This document shows positions 1 to 13,200 of a stretch of DNA of 64,000 bases, piece after piece. Positions within the stretch are counted from its first letter, which is position 1; each line of letters begins with the position of its first letter. Below the pieces are notes generated by a model. That model was not told the origin of the DNA, did no database searches, and saw only the letters and a program-made list of their open reading frames with translations. The stretch covers positions 4,216,001-4,280,000 of the forward strand of contig NC_133025.1 of NCBI RefSeq assembly GCF_048771995.1, given 5' to 3'. Source of the DNA: Taeniopygia guttata. Lineage: Eukaryota > Chordata > Aves > Passeriformes > Estrildidae. A program made the position numbers and the translations under genes.

Positions 1-2286
1 ATCATCCAGGTGTCCTTAACCCAGAGCATTCCAACAACCTTTACAAGCTCCCCACCCCTGGGCAGGTACCTGAATCTGAGTGAATATAAACCAAACAGAC
101 TGTGCATTTTGTGGGTTTCCCCAGGATTTTCCTCACCACATGATGGATCTAGCCTGTCATCACCCCTTTGACCAACAGGCATTGACATTGCAACAACCAA
201 GTCTCATCACATGTCTTTCAGGTGGTGAGATCTTTCTACTCTTATACATATTTTTAAGTGATATATTTGTGGTTTTATATTGTCATATTACTGTAGATAA
301 TAAGAACCGAAACATATCTAATTTCCTGTGCAACCAGGACAATAAATAAAATAAACCTAAATAAACCTCCTTGTGCATTTACAAATACTGATATATGAGT
401 GTTATTTCCAGAACCTGGGTTACCCTCACATTTTGGGATGGGTTGTAACAACTTGATGGCACAATACATTTTTCTTTCACTACTCTCAAGGTAATTTATT
501 AATACGTATCAAAATCTCATATTTTATCATTAACTGTGAAATGGTTTAAATATAGGAAATAGAGGAAGAGAGCTTTCATGACATATTCAACCTCAAACCA
601 GTCAGGCAGTACCATTTTCCAATGTTCCAATGTCCAACCAAGTGGTACTAAAGAGTTTTGAGCCATGGGAATCCAAGAGAGAGCAGTCACTTTTTTCTGG
701 CTTACTCCCAGTATACAAAATGTCTGCAAAGCAGCTCCTCTTGAAATGTGAAATTCACAATTCACCTGCCTTTCACTTAAAAATTCACAGCCTTCCCTGG
801 AGGTCTCACTGGATGTGCAAATCCCATGCTTTTTGGGTGTCATATGAGCAAGAAAGTTTCACAGGGAGCAACTAATGGCTCTGATAGTTTGTTTTTGAAT
901 CCATCTTGAGAGGTGACAGTCAGCTGGAATATAGTGGACAACCACATGGGATGATTCCAGACAAAAAGGGTCTGAAATTGAATTCTGAACACAGATAAAG
1001 CACAGGCAATCTGAGCTTCAGTTGCATTACCCATCCTGCAATGGAACACCTATTTTATATACATTTTACTGGCAAGGGAGGATTATCTAATCCAACAGCT
1101 CAGGCCCATTTTTATATGAGCTCTTTGAAATCTGAAGCATGATGCCAAGAATGTCAGTGCTCCCAGACTGCCATTTGGATAGTGAGTTACATGAGTTCTC
1201 CCTGTATGTCATTTACATAGAGGAATTTCCATACTGTGCCGGACCAACAGTGTGTCTGCTCTGCTTAGTCTGTCTCTACCCTTGATCAATGCCAGATGTC
1301 TTGCAGGAAACCACATGCCAACAATGCACTGTGATATTCCCTGATAGGTGAAAAAGTCTTCCTGCCTCTCCTGATAAGGAGCAGAGCACATTTATCACTT
1401 GGCACGTGGATGTATGACACAGAGACTAATGAGGCTTGACCTGAAGATAGACCAAGTCACTGTGAGCCTTGATTTAATGTGATTTGGATGGAATCAGTAG
1501 GATCCCACTGAGCAATCAGTTTAACTCCAGTTCACATGCATTAGGATCTTTCCGTGGCAGATATGAGCAGCTCCACTGATTTTGCTGTCACTGTGTCACT
1601 TGGAGTGACTGATGGGCAAGTCCCAAAAGACTCTGCATCCTCCTTCCATCCTTCTTTTTTGGTGGTTTTTGACAACATGTAGCAACCACAGTATCCTGAG
1701 CTGTTGGTTTATGGCAGAAAAAATTGCATTTACACTGTCTGAACAGTGAGCAAGGATGGTTAGGGGTAAGAGCTGATGCTCAGATAGCACTTAGAGCTTT
1801 GGCAAAATATGGATTTTCCTCTTGGAATTTCCCATGTCCTGAAGTGCAGGATTTCCTATCTTCCTTGGCATGGATGGATGGAAAAAACAATTAACTTAAA
1901 ATAAACGGTTCCCAGGAGATGCAGAGGCCAGGGAAGAGCCTGCTCCAGTGCTGAGCACAAGGCCTGAAGGCCCAGTTCAAAGCTCTTAAAGACAATAGCA
2001 AAGAAAAAAACCCTATTGAGATGAATGGGATCAGCCCTGCATTCATTAAGCTTCAAAGTCCTCACAGGCTGAGGCACAGACACAGTCACCCAGAGAAAAC
2101 AGATCCAGCGCTGCCAGGCCACTTCTTGAGTGTTGGAACTCAAAATGTCCCTCAGACATTTTTGGAGGTTCCAGGCCCTGGTCAGAAGCATTTGAGACCC
2201 TGGCAGGCAGCTGGAAACAGCTGTGATTTTGAGTTTGAGCCATGGAACTATTTACCAACCTTGCATGAAGAACAAGAAGTCACAAA
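1..2286. other. ITIH5 intron 5, partial, no recognised feature
   Basis: This stretch lies downstream of the last visible ITIH5 exon on the minus strand, so it is intron sequence. I looked for the next ITIH5 exon, which would carry the conserved NGDF/RYDV-type segment and the start of the VWA domain, and did not find it on the minus strand. Open frames are short and match nothing I know. No repeat is recognised before the LTR that begins near 2287. Confidence 0.6.
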
Positions 2287-2961
2287 AGTTTAGATATTAT
2301 AGTAGAAGTAGTTACAAAGTAGAGGGAAGAATTTTTAGTGTTGTACAGGTGGGGTTTAACACCTGTACAGGGGGGTTTTACTTTGTACATGGGGGTCAGA
2401 AGTTTTAAGATGGAGGGATTTGGGCCTGCCCTATCCTCCCTCTTTCTCCTTCCTTACCTCCATGTTCTTGGTGATGTTGGCACTCACAGATTGGTTTAGA
2501 GTAGAAAAGCACCATTTAATATAGGTAATAAGCATTGGGGAAAAACTGTACCCATGTAACACGTAATGTACCATATAAAAGATAGAAAAGCACAATTTAA
2601 TATAGGTAATAGGCACTGGGGAAAAACTGTAAACATGTAACATGTAATGTACCATATAAAAGATAGAAAAGCACCATTTAATATAGGTAATCGGCATTGG
2701 GGAAAAACTGTACCCATGTAACACGTAATGTACCATATAAAAGACAGCAGCAGCCCTGGGTGGGGAGAGAAGAAGCAGTCGAGAGTCAGAGAGGATGTCA
2801 GGGTGTGTGTGTGCCTCTGCCTGAGCTGCTGAGCAAACCACAGCAGCCTGAGGAGAAAATCTTTTAGATAACTTGCAATAAACTGCCTTGAGACTGGACA
2901 ACAAGAGACTGCTGAGCCTTTCTTTGGAAGCTCGGGTTGAAGGAGAGACTTTTCCACCACA
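2287..2961 (+). mobile_element. Solo LTR of a bird endogenous retrovirus (copy C)
   Basis: The sequence is related to the element at about 29640-30068. Both share a start resembling TTTGATATAAGTA, a mid-part reading AAGATGGAGG followed by a pyrimidine-rich CTCCTTC..CTCCATG stretch and a GGTTTAG segment, then an AATAAA signal (2877) and a closing GAGACTTT..ACA. That order is the U3-R-U5 layout of an LTR. No internal retroviral coding region lies on either side, so it is a solo LTR, a fossil. It sits in ITIH5 intron 5, antisense to that gene. No clear target-site duplication was seen and the edges are approximate. The U3 part holds three 81-base units, listed separately. Confidence 0.6.
2502..2744 (+). 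repeat. Three tandem 81-base units, each with a TATA-like box
   Basis: The motif TAGAAAAGCAC begins at 2502, 2583 and 2664, so the period is exactly 81 bases. Each unit ends in CCATATAAAA, with ATATAAAA at 2573-2580, 2654-2661 and 2735-2742. The units differ by only a few bases. They lie inside the U3 part of the LTR at 2287-2961, upstream of its AATAAA. The last TATA-like box is the one placed to serve as the LTR promoter. The related LTR at 29640-30068 has no such triplication. Confidence 0.85.
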
Positions 2962-3054
2962 CGGAACCCCTGAACCAGGCCTGGGTTCCTTCACTCAAGA
3001 AGTGATCGAGGCCCCACAAATAACAGAACCACGGCTCGTAAAAGCTCTCCTTAC

Positions 3055-6000
3055 CTTCAGCTTTCCCATTGCCCTTCTGCTTGCTGTTCCGAAGGGGAGG
3101 CACCTCCAGGGACACTATTCCTGAGTTCTCCAGGATGTTCACCTCCACCCGCAGCCGCCCCACCAGCTGCTGGGGCCGGATGCTGACGGTGTATTCGTAT
3201 TTGCCCAGGCGCCTCTGCAGAAGTTCTTCGTAATGCAAAATGAACCGGGCCTGCATCTTGCGAGGAATGAAGACAGAGGCCTTGAATGTCTCATAGCCAT
3301 TCTCCCTGGAAGGAAAATCCAAAGATAGCTTCACATCCCATGCACATCACACATTAACGTCCTTTGCCTCCCCCCAATAGTTTTGCCTGACCCTGTTCCC
3401 TGTAAACAATCAACTGAACGTTCCCATTGAATCTTGTTGAACACCTGTTGCATTTACCATTGAATTTTGGTGATTTACTGCTTTTATAAATAAAATATAT
3501 TCTTGCTTCCCTCTTGAGTGAAGTGGATGACTCTGTTCATGACAGCACCCTTATTTTCCTTTCTCTTATTCAGGAAGTAACAAGAATTCTTTCCCCCAGT
3601 AGCACATCCTGGAGCATCTTGGAATTTAAAAAGTTGTGTGACAGGGTTAGAAAAGGCCACATGCAATTTTTCATGGCTTGGAATATAGGAATGACACCAG
3701 GCAGTGCAGATAATATTCAGTTTAGTTACTCCTTCCTGTAAATCCATGGATGGGCATGCCAAGGCAGCCAATATAAAGATAGAAGGAGACTGCATCACTT
3801 CCCAGAACACAGCCAAATGCACAACACTCACCTTCCTTCTGTGGGGCTTGGAGGTTTCTTGTGCCTTTCTTTCTCATACGTGCTATTTTTCTTTTCTTTC
3901 CCCGTGACCTCTCCATAATAAGTCTTGTTGCCAATGCTCCTGGAGAGATCAGAGATGTCAGCATGGTCACTCTGCACCCAAGCACAGTGACAGGTGTACA
4001 TTTGCTGCAGGTGCATTCACAGACTTGGATGTGAGAAGAATCTCAGAGTGCTGCTGGTGTCACTTCCTGAGTCCACCCAAGTCTCTGGGACAGAAGCCAA
4101 CTTAGAAGTTCCCTGGCTGGAAATACCAGCCCAGTACAAATGCAAAAGTCTCTTATTCTTCCTATTCACTCTAAATGGAAATATTTCTTAAAGAGTGGGT
4201 CCCCTATCCCCTTCGGTCAAGTCTGAAGCTGTGGGCCCAGTATCTGTAGAGAGGATCTGAGCATGATCAAACCAAATATGTTTGAGACCAAGAGTTTAAT
4301 TTATTGGTCATTTCACGATGAGGTTTCTCTCTATTTGGTTTATCATTCACATCTCCAGCAGCCACTGAACCTATCTGCAGGTTAGAGTTGACTTCTGCTC
4401 CATTGACAATGTGGAGAACATGAAATAACAGGAAGATTCTTAGGCATTACAGACAGTCAGGTGAGATAAATATATTGACCAGTGTTGCTGAAACTTTCTC
4501 TGGAAAAGTCTTTAAGGTCTTGAAGAGAGTTTTCTCATTCAAATCAGAGAGACAAGGAGAAGGAAGTGGTTGAAAGACACTCAGAGGGGAAATATAATTG
4601 TTTCCTCCCTGTTTACACTGAGGATTTGAATTTAGTGGTACCCATAGACTTGGTCTGTGCATTACTTACTTACATGGTAAAGTTGGAGATGAAAGCTGCA
4701 GCTGGGATCTGCATCTCAAACACGGCTTCCCGTGCCTCGGAGCCGCTGTTCACCATGGTGCAGGACACGGTGGTGAAAGCATACCGGGAAATGATCGTGG
4801 ATCTCACGTGGAACTCAGACATCCGAGGTCTGGTTTCCTATGGGATTCAAAAAAATCACCTCTAAACAGGCAGCTGGATAACTCACCCCTTCAGTGTTTC
4901 AATGGATTTAAGATTTAACATGGACTAGCAAACTCCCACGCAATGAGTATTAGACCTCCTGACAGCAACAGGCAAAGTGGGCTCGTCCTCAAAATTTCAG
5001 GTGAGCTGCAAACAGTAAATCAGGAATGTGGTACTGCCTTTGTTCATGCACAGAGGCCACAAACTTTGTCCAGTGCTTGGGAAAGTTCTGAGAGCTCTGC
5101 TTATGCCACCCTTTAAGCTGTGAAACACCCTGACAAAATCCATCTGTGTCCTAAACTGAAGCCTTCAATTCTAACTGTGCGAGAGGATCAGGATTATTCC
5201 CTTGTGGCCTGGGAAGAAAAGCCCAAAACACATCCCCCTTGGGTCCAGAACTGTGTTACAGACTCTGCTCTAGTCACTGTGCACAAGAGCAGATGGAACA
5301 CTTGAAAGACTGACATCACCATTTATAAAGAAGCACCTCCAAATTCATCCAGTCAGATCCCTGAGTTATGTAAACAGAGAAACTGCTGTCAATTGAGTCA
5401 CCTGCGTCCTCCTCTGCTGAGAATCCATCCTGGAACTCTGCACCAATGGATGAAGACACTTAATAAAAAACATTGACACTGTGACATCTCAAACAAAATA
5501 TTTTAAGCTTTTTAGCCCACACTGGACTCCTTCCAGCAGAGAAGCAGCAGAGACAGCAGTGAATGACACATGATGTAGTAATGGAAGCTGAAAGCCAATT
5601 TCTGCTTCTTGGGAATGTGTTTTCATGCACAAGTCCTGAGTTGGAGCATTTCTCCAGACTAATGTGTTTTTTGACAGCACCATCTCCATGGAGCTCAAAT
5701 GTTTTCTTCCTGGAATACTTCAGTATACTTAACTGTAAGCAGCCCTTGAAAAAGAAAAATCTGTGTGTCGACTTACACAATCAAAGACCAAAACCTCAGA
5801 TGCAGAAGGGAGATAAAGGGTAAAATGTAGTGTTAATACAGAGCAATCCCACTAAACTAAATACAGCAAGACTCTTCCTACTGAGGTTGGTAAAAACTCA
5901 CAGTCATGTAAGAGTTGTGAGGACAAGAACAGGCTCTTCAGCTGCATGTGCAGGCTTTCTTTCAGAACAAAAATAATTTTGGCAAACAGCTCAAGAAAGG

Positions 6001-9000
6001 GAGCAAGTGTTTGTGTAAGTATGAAACAAGAACATTTGTGCAGTAGCTGATGGTATCAGAAATAACTGAGAATCCAACTAAACAAGCTGCTGGGCTAGTG
6101 AATTCCAGGCAAACAGAAGAATGAGGATTCACTGGAAACACAGATCTACCAACAGACTTGGCACAAAGCCCTGCCTGCCTACACTTGCAAGGCTTGGAAA
6201 GACTGATAATGTGTCTCAGATGAACCTGGTCATGATAGATATCTTCAGCTGGGGAATGTCCTCTGTGCCCAGGATCCTGCTCAGCTCACACGGAGCACAA
6301 TGGCAAAAGATTAGAGCTTCTAGGATAGGATTCACCTCACTGATTTTAGGCAGATCAGTGCAATGGATCGGTGGATCTAGGCTAGAATACCCCTGCACAG
6401 ATCTAAAGTCCCAACCTTAGATCACTGCTTAACTAACTGCTGTTAATTAGAACTAGATCCTGCTGTTCTCAGGACCTTCCCTGATACATAGGCATGGCTT
6501 CCCAGTCTCATTATCCCGAAGGTGGAGAAGATGGGGAGTTTTGATTGAAATAGGGTTTTAGGAATGTTTTCAGATATAATGAGCTGATGTTTCATTCAGT
6601 GTCCATCCCACTAATTGCCTGTGGCATAGCAAGGTTCACAGAGGATTTAATAACAGAAGTTATAGAAAGAATCGGACACTAAAGCAAATTCTTTGGTGTC
6701 AGACCTTCTGCATTCACCCCATGTGCTGCAGTTCATAAAAAACCTGTGGGTTTATATGTAGCTGATATATGATCAGCAAAAGAGGATCAAGCCCTTTGCC
6801 TTTCACTTGAGATACAAGTGGCTGTGCAGTGACCTGTCTGACACTGTGCATGCACTGATGGAGTCACAGGAACTCAGGAAGTCTTTCAAATGTGACAGAG
6901 AGCACGAACTTGCTGTTGTTATGACAACAACAGGAGAATGGTTGTGTTGGGTGAGGGGAAAAAAAAGCCATTCTAACCCTGTAGCCTGTCACTAACAGAG
7001 ACCAACAGCACATGCTTAGAGGAGAGTGGCAAATCAGTCCAACCTGCACTGATACTACCCTAAAATATTCTCTCCGTTTTCAGTAATTTGTGGCTGAAGG
7101 AACTCCAGAGTTAAGGGTGGTATTTTTGTGGTATATTTGTATTCTGTGGATTTCTCTTCTATTACTTTACACAGCTGCTTCTTGAATCCATGTAAACTTT
7201 TAGCATCCACAACATCCTGCTGCAAGTTCCACAGCTTAATCGTGTTTTATATGCAAAAAAACCCGTCATTAGTGGGTTTTTTTGCTAAATCCACTCTCTG
7301 CTGGCTTCAGCTGATCTCTGTTATAGAATCACAGAATTAATTGGGTTGGAAGGGACCTTAAAGTCCATCCAGTTCTAACCCCTGCCATGGGCAGGAACAC
7401 CTTCCACTAGACCAGGTTGCTCCAAGCCTTGTCCAACCTGGCCTTGGACACTTCCAGGGATGGGGAAATATCTCTATCCCACTGAACAAGATCCGGTTCT
7501 GGTATCCTTACAACCTGAGGAATGGCAAAAAAACACAACAAAAAAAAGACATTCAACATCCCTCTCTCTTCCTGGTGGATGTGAGTTGCTGTTGGGAAAA
7601 TCAAACACTGAATAAGGGCATCACATATAGCTGAGGTTGAAAGAATTGGTTCACCTTCCCATCCCTGGAAGGGATCTGCTATTCCCTGTATATAGAAAAT
7701 ATAAATGGTGAGGGCACAGGCATTTCCAAACAGGTTGCTTGGTCAGGCTGGGCATGCAGCCCGAGTTCCACTCTGTGATTCCTGTGCTGCATTCTCTGGA
7801 GCTCTTGCACAATCCATCAGTGCCTGGTGCTCTGACTTACAGCTGCACAAATGTTATTTGTTTTCTGCACTTTTTATTGAGGCCTTGTCTTAGGTTGGAA
7901 ATGGAGGTGTGTATTCTATTCCTGTCTGTTAGAAGTGGGGCAGTTCTCTGCTGTTCATGGGGCAGCTTTTTCTTTATCTCTCCCACAGCCCATCCTCCCT
8001 CCAGGAGATCTCTTCTGTCCATGGCCACTGAGTGTCCCTGCATGGCTGAGAAAATTCCATCATCCATGGGGAGATGCTCTGCCCAGGGGAGGAGCCGAGC
8101 ATTCCTACCTGGATACAATCTGACCTGGGAACAGCACAGCAGCCTTTGCCCACTGCATTCCCAGAGGAGCAGCTTTCTTCCCACTGCATTCCCAGAGGAG
8201 CAGCTTTCTTCCCACTGCATTCCCAGAGGAGCCCAGGCCCATCTCCCCCAGCCCTGGAGCTCCAGAAGAAAACTCCCCCCTTGTCCAGGATCCTGCTCCA
8301 GCAGAAGCACAGCTGGCACTGCAGGAGGGCTGAGCCACCATGGGATGGGACTGCTGCCACCTCCCTGACCCACAGGAGCTCAGGGCATTGCTGACTCTGG
8401 CAGTGCGTTGTTTTCTTTTTTGTACTATCACATTTGTATTTTTAATTTCCCTAGTAAAGAACTGTTATTCCTACTCCCATATCTTTGCCTGAGAGCCCCT
8501 TAATTTCAAAATTACAGTAATTCAGAGGGAGGGGGTTTACATTTTCCATTTCAGGGGAAGCTCCTGCCTTCCTTAGCAGACACCTGGCTTTTCAGACAGC
8601 CAAGACAGCCTTCAGAAGATAAGAGGCAGCTCAAAGAAAAAAAAATAGCAAAACAGACAATTTATTTAACGTTATTATTACCATGACTTATCATCCCTAT
8701 TAAAACTTAAGTGAGGGAATGCCAAGGCAGCAGATTAGCACACTGCCATGAGGCATGTTGGCTGGATGCTTTGTGGAGGTGCCCTGGTTATGATGATGAA
8801 GTGGCAGCAGAGATTTTCTCACCAAACAAATTATGTTATGCTTATTTACATGAAATATTTGGAAGAACAGAAAAAAGAGCTGAATATATGAAAGCCATTC
8901 AGTATTTTTGCCTTTATCAGTTACTTTCATCAAAACAAATTGACTGTCTCTCAGATTAGAAGAAATAAACTGGTAATAAGCCTGAGAGTTTCTCTCTAGG

Positions 9001-10177
9001 CTGCTGATTCCAGTATGTCAAAGATGAAGGGGATGAGAAGCTGTTAAGGTGATGGTTGCTCAGTGTCTGAAATGAGTTCCACCAGTTCTCAACTGGGAAG
9101 TCCCCCAGAAAAGCCAGAAAAATAACTGGCCATGATCAGCAATTCTACTCTCTGCCTCCCTACATCTAAATTTTCGATTTCTGTGCTGGAAAAAGGATAT
9201 TGGCTTCCTTGTTTTCTTCCTTTCTCCAGGAGATTTTGTCAGAGAACAACAGAGATATTCCAATTCCAAAGCAAACTCCCTTTCTCTTCAAACTCAATGA
9301 GATTTCATCAGGCTAATGTTCACTGAGTTATTAAGGTTGTTAGCATTAGATATTCTTCCTCCAAATTTGGGCTTGAGAAGATGGATTGGGAAGTATTAGA
9401 AGAACCTGTACCTGTTGCATTGATCAAAATGAAGATTTCTTTTTTTACCTTACTGTCTTGGCTTGTAAAACAAGCATGTATTCTATTTGCCATCTGTTGG
9501 AGGTTGGGCAGTTTTCTTATCTCTTCCAAGAACAATGTCTCCCTCCGGGGAGATATCTTCTGTTAATGGGCTATTGAATGACTCACTGCATGACTGGTGA
9601 AGTTACATCAGCCCATGGTGAGATGCTCTGCCCAGAGGGAGGAGCCAAGCATCCCTACCTGCATGAAATCAGCACTTTTTGAGACACTGGCAGCCACTTC
9701 ACTGGATTCTCAGAGGAGCAGCTTCTTCTCTGCTGGATTCCCAGAGGAAGACCAGGCCCAATTACTCCATCACCAGACTTCAGAAAAAACTACACCCTTC
9801 TACAGAATCACCACTTCAGCAGCATTTCATCTGCCACTCCAGGAGGAGCAGCCACCATTTAACTGGACTACTACCAACACCCTGACTCCTCAGGGTGTCA
9901 GGTTTCTGACTCTATCACTAGTTTTGTTTGTACTAATTACATTTTTTATTATTATTTTTATTTAATTTTTCTCCTAGCAAAGAGCTGTTATTCCCATTCC
10001 CATATCTTTGCCCGAGAGCCTTTTAATTTTGAAATTGTGGTAATTTGGAAGGAGGGGGTTTACCTTTTCCATTTCACAGGAGGCTCTTGCCTTCCTTCAC
10101 AGACTCCTGTCTTTTCAAATCAAGACATTTACCCAGAATCTCACTCTACCATCAAATAGCTCATTCCTGGGACAGGG

Positions 10178-10223
<46 letters not shown>

Positions 10224-13200
10224 CCAGGGAAGGTGTAGTTCCCATGAGGTAAAACAAAGACAGGGTGTGATACATACCAGCCTCTGCAGGAATTTGGCCT
10301 GTCTTGGGACACGGCGAGCAACCTGCAAAGAGTTAAGGGCGTGAGTGGGTTCTGTTCAGCTTCCAGCAGACATGTCACTTGTTTAATCCCAGACACGGGG
10401 CTGTGTGACTGATCACCCATGGCCAGGTTCAAATATTCCTCTGGTTAAAATTAAAACCTGAGTCTCTTCTGTATTAACAGACCCACTGATCAAAGCTCAG
10501 CAGTGGAATGTGGCTGTCTCAGGCAAGGAGGTGTTGTCTGTTTAGCAAATGGTGCTTGGCAAGGGACCCTCTATATGATGGCAGGAAGGGCAGCCTTTAG
10601 CACTGGCCCTGGATGCTAAGGACATCCCTGGAAGTACTGAAGGCCAGGCTGGATGGGGTTTTTGAGCAGCTTGGTCTAGTGGAAGATGTCCCTGCTCATG
10701 GCAAGGGTTTGGAACTTGCATGCTCTTTAAGGTTCCCTCCAATCCAAATCATACTGTGGTTCCATAACTTGTTTAAATTAATCCCACAGCTTCAGCTGCA
10801 TGAATATTAGCTCAAGAGCAGTTCTGTTGCCTAAATACTCTCCACAGGTACTGTGTATTTATTGTGCAGTGACAGAAAAGCACTAGTTATGTGCAAAACA
10901 GGAATAAAGATATTTAAATTCAGCCACAGACCTTATTATGAAACAAAGTGCTTCACCTAGGACAGTGCAATTGTACTCACTGTCTCACCCTTCTCATTAA
11001 CTCCTCTGACTTCTTCTCACATGGTGTGAGACCCAGCTCAGCATCTCCAAATCAAGTTCCTTCCCAAAGCAAGTCTTTTGTCAATGAGGGAAGCCAAGTG
11101 CCATCTTAAAATGTCAGGAAAAGCCCAGAGAGCAGAAGAATGCAACAATATGTTTTTACCTGATTTGCCCTTTCAGTTGATTTACTCTGAAATAGCAGCA
11201 GCCCTTGCCAAAGAGATGATTTTATGTCTGTTTATATTGTGCATTGAAAAGCTCGGGAATGCCCAACGGGGAAATTAAAGTTTCATGCACGAGAATCTTT
11301 ACTATTTCCTTCTGCATCATTTTAGCCAACATCTTGTGAAATTAGAATCAAGGGAAAACAGCTCCCGAGGAGAGGAGAGGAGAGGAGAGGAGAGGAGAGG
11401 AGAGGAGAGGAGAGGAGAGGAGAGGAGAGGAGAGGAGAGGAGAGGAGAGGAGAGGAGAGGAGAGGAGAGGAGAGGAGAGGAGAGGAGAGGAGAGGAGAGG
11501 AGAGGAGAGGAGAGGAGAGGAGAGGAGAGGAGAGGAGAGGAGAGGAGAGGAGAGGAGAGGAGAGGAGAGGAGAGGAGAGGAGAGGAGAGGAGAGGAGAGG
11601 AGAGGAGAGGAGAGGAGAGGAGAGGAGAGGAGAGGAGAGGAGAGGAGAGGAGAGGAGAGGAGAATTGTTTTCATCTTAAGATTTGGAAAAAACTTTCTGT
11701 CTGGGTCTGTTATCTCAGACAAACAAAGCCCCTCAGGAGCCTACTGTGAGAGGCTGCAGAGTCTCCATCACTGTAGGTTCTTCAGAACAAGACAGATAAA
11801 TGTCTGTAAAGTTGGTTCTGCTTGGAGCAGAGGCAGGGATGAGAGATCAATAGCCCCGAGCATTTTTTTACTGAAAGTTTACCTTTTGGAACAAATCCAC
11901 CTGTTGTTCTGATCACAGGGCTTTTTTAATACTAATCAGTGAAACTGGAAACTTAGTTCCTATTTTTATCCTTCCCCACCAAAACCCATTTTGTTTGCTT
12001 GCTGAATTGCACAAGAAGGCTCTGTGTGTGACTTCAAGAACCACCTTCTAAAGTCTTGAGGATACCCAGTGGACATCAGTGAGGAGCTAAGGATCACCAG
12101 AAAGGAATATCTCATTTTCTAGGACTTCATGACTACTGCCAAAACATTGCTGCAGGGTTTGTTATCAGTCCATTGGACTGTTCCAATCAGGCAGCTTCCC
12201 TGGCATCATCTAATGGAACAATTTCCAAATTATCATCAACATTTAGCTTTAAAGCTTTCCAGCACACTCATTAAAGCCAGATAATTGCTACTAGTGACCC
12301 TCTAAGTTACTGCCATCTGTTAGTCCCAGCATGGTGTATGGGACATAATCTGTGCAGTGGATTTGTTTCTAGTGCAGTATCTCAATCTAGGGGAGATTCT
12401 CAGCCTGGCTCAGGTGTTCAGTGAGGACAGACAGAAATCCTCTTCTAGATCTGGCTGTCCCAGGGCACCAGGTCACCACACCTATTTACACATCACTGCT
12501 TTTCTGGTGGAAGTGACTGCTGCCACTGACCTGCCAGCAGCACTCAGCTCCTGTGAAAACACCCTCTTGTGCCTCAAGCAACATCAACCAGGTTACCCCA
12601 GCACTTTGAGCCAGTTCTTTGAGCTTTGAAACTGATTTTCCCCCTAAAGCAGGTGGGTGCTCCCAGATACCACTCCACTGGCAGTGGTGGAGACACTCTC
12701 TCCCACTTGGACAGGTGGGTTTGTAAAACAGTGTTGGTTTGTGGCTGAATTCCCCCAAAAGGAATATGCAGCCATAGTAATCAGGATTGAAGACAAAATT
12801 TTTGGTGTCCCCACAGGGCAGAGATGTGGATGCTTCTGGAGAGAGATTCCCTCTATTTGGGACAGATACAGATACACGTGAAGAGTTTCACTCTTCCCAC
12901 CTGCTGCATGGCAGAAAATGCCAAATACAGACAAGTACTGACATTTTGGACAAAATGGATTGTCCCACCTTGACCTCCAGCAAGGCACAGGTATTCCACA
13001 GTTCCTGCATTGTGTCTCAAGCCCACATGGGTGCCTCAGGTGCTGCAGCTTTAGATAAATTACTGATGCCCTAAGTGGCCCAAAGTCACAGGTGGTATCT
13101 CTTATAGACCTGACAGATGTGAGCACAGACCTGCAGCCCTCTTTTATAGAATGCAAGTGGTTTGGATTGGAAGGAACCTTAAAGATCATCTAGTTCCAAA

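Larger units (their letters stand above)
4838..10277 (-). other. ITIH5 intron 2 contents
   Basis: This 5.4-kb intron lies between the 15-codon exon 2 and the first VIT exon. It contains a CR1 tail (7324-7480), two solo LTRs of one family (7886-8607 and 9454-10127) and a CA microsatellite (10180-10220). I see nothing recognisable in 4838-7323 or 8608-9453; open frames there are short and unsupported. The 846 bases between the two LTRs show no retroviral coding sequence. Confidence 0.7.

Noticed and set aside
1-70. A possible further ITIH5 exon on the minus strand at the left edge
   Set aside because: A CAG|GTACCTG arrangement is present but no frame gives the conserved residues expected of the next ITIH5 exon.
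7739-8394. Open frames of 106-209 residues on both strands
   Set aside because: They lie in the LTR at 7886-8607 and its 31-base tandem repeat. The repeated protein motifs are a by-product of the array.
8608-9453. Interior of a provirus between LTR copies A and B
   Set aside because: No retroviral coding sequence is visible, the two LTRs are too diverged to be a pair, and each has its own flanking match.
11285-11749. Long open frames of Arg-Gly-Glu repeats (plus strand) and Leu-Ser-Ser-Pro repeats (minus strand)
   Set aside because: They arise from the (AGAGG)n array, whose five-base unit contains no stop codon in any frame. There is no splice context or unique protein sequence.
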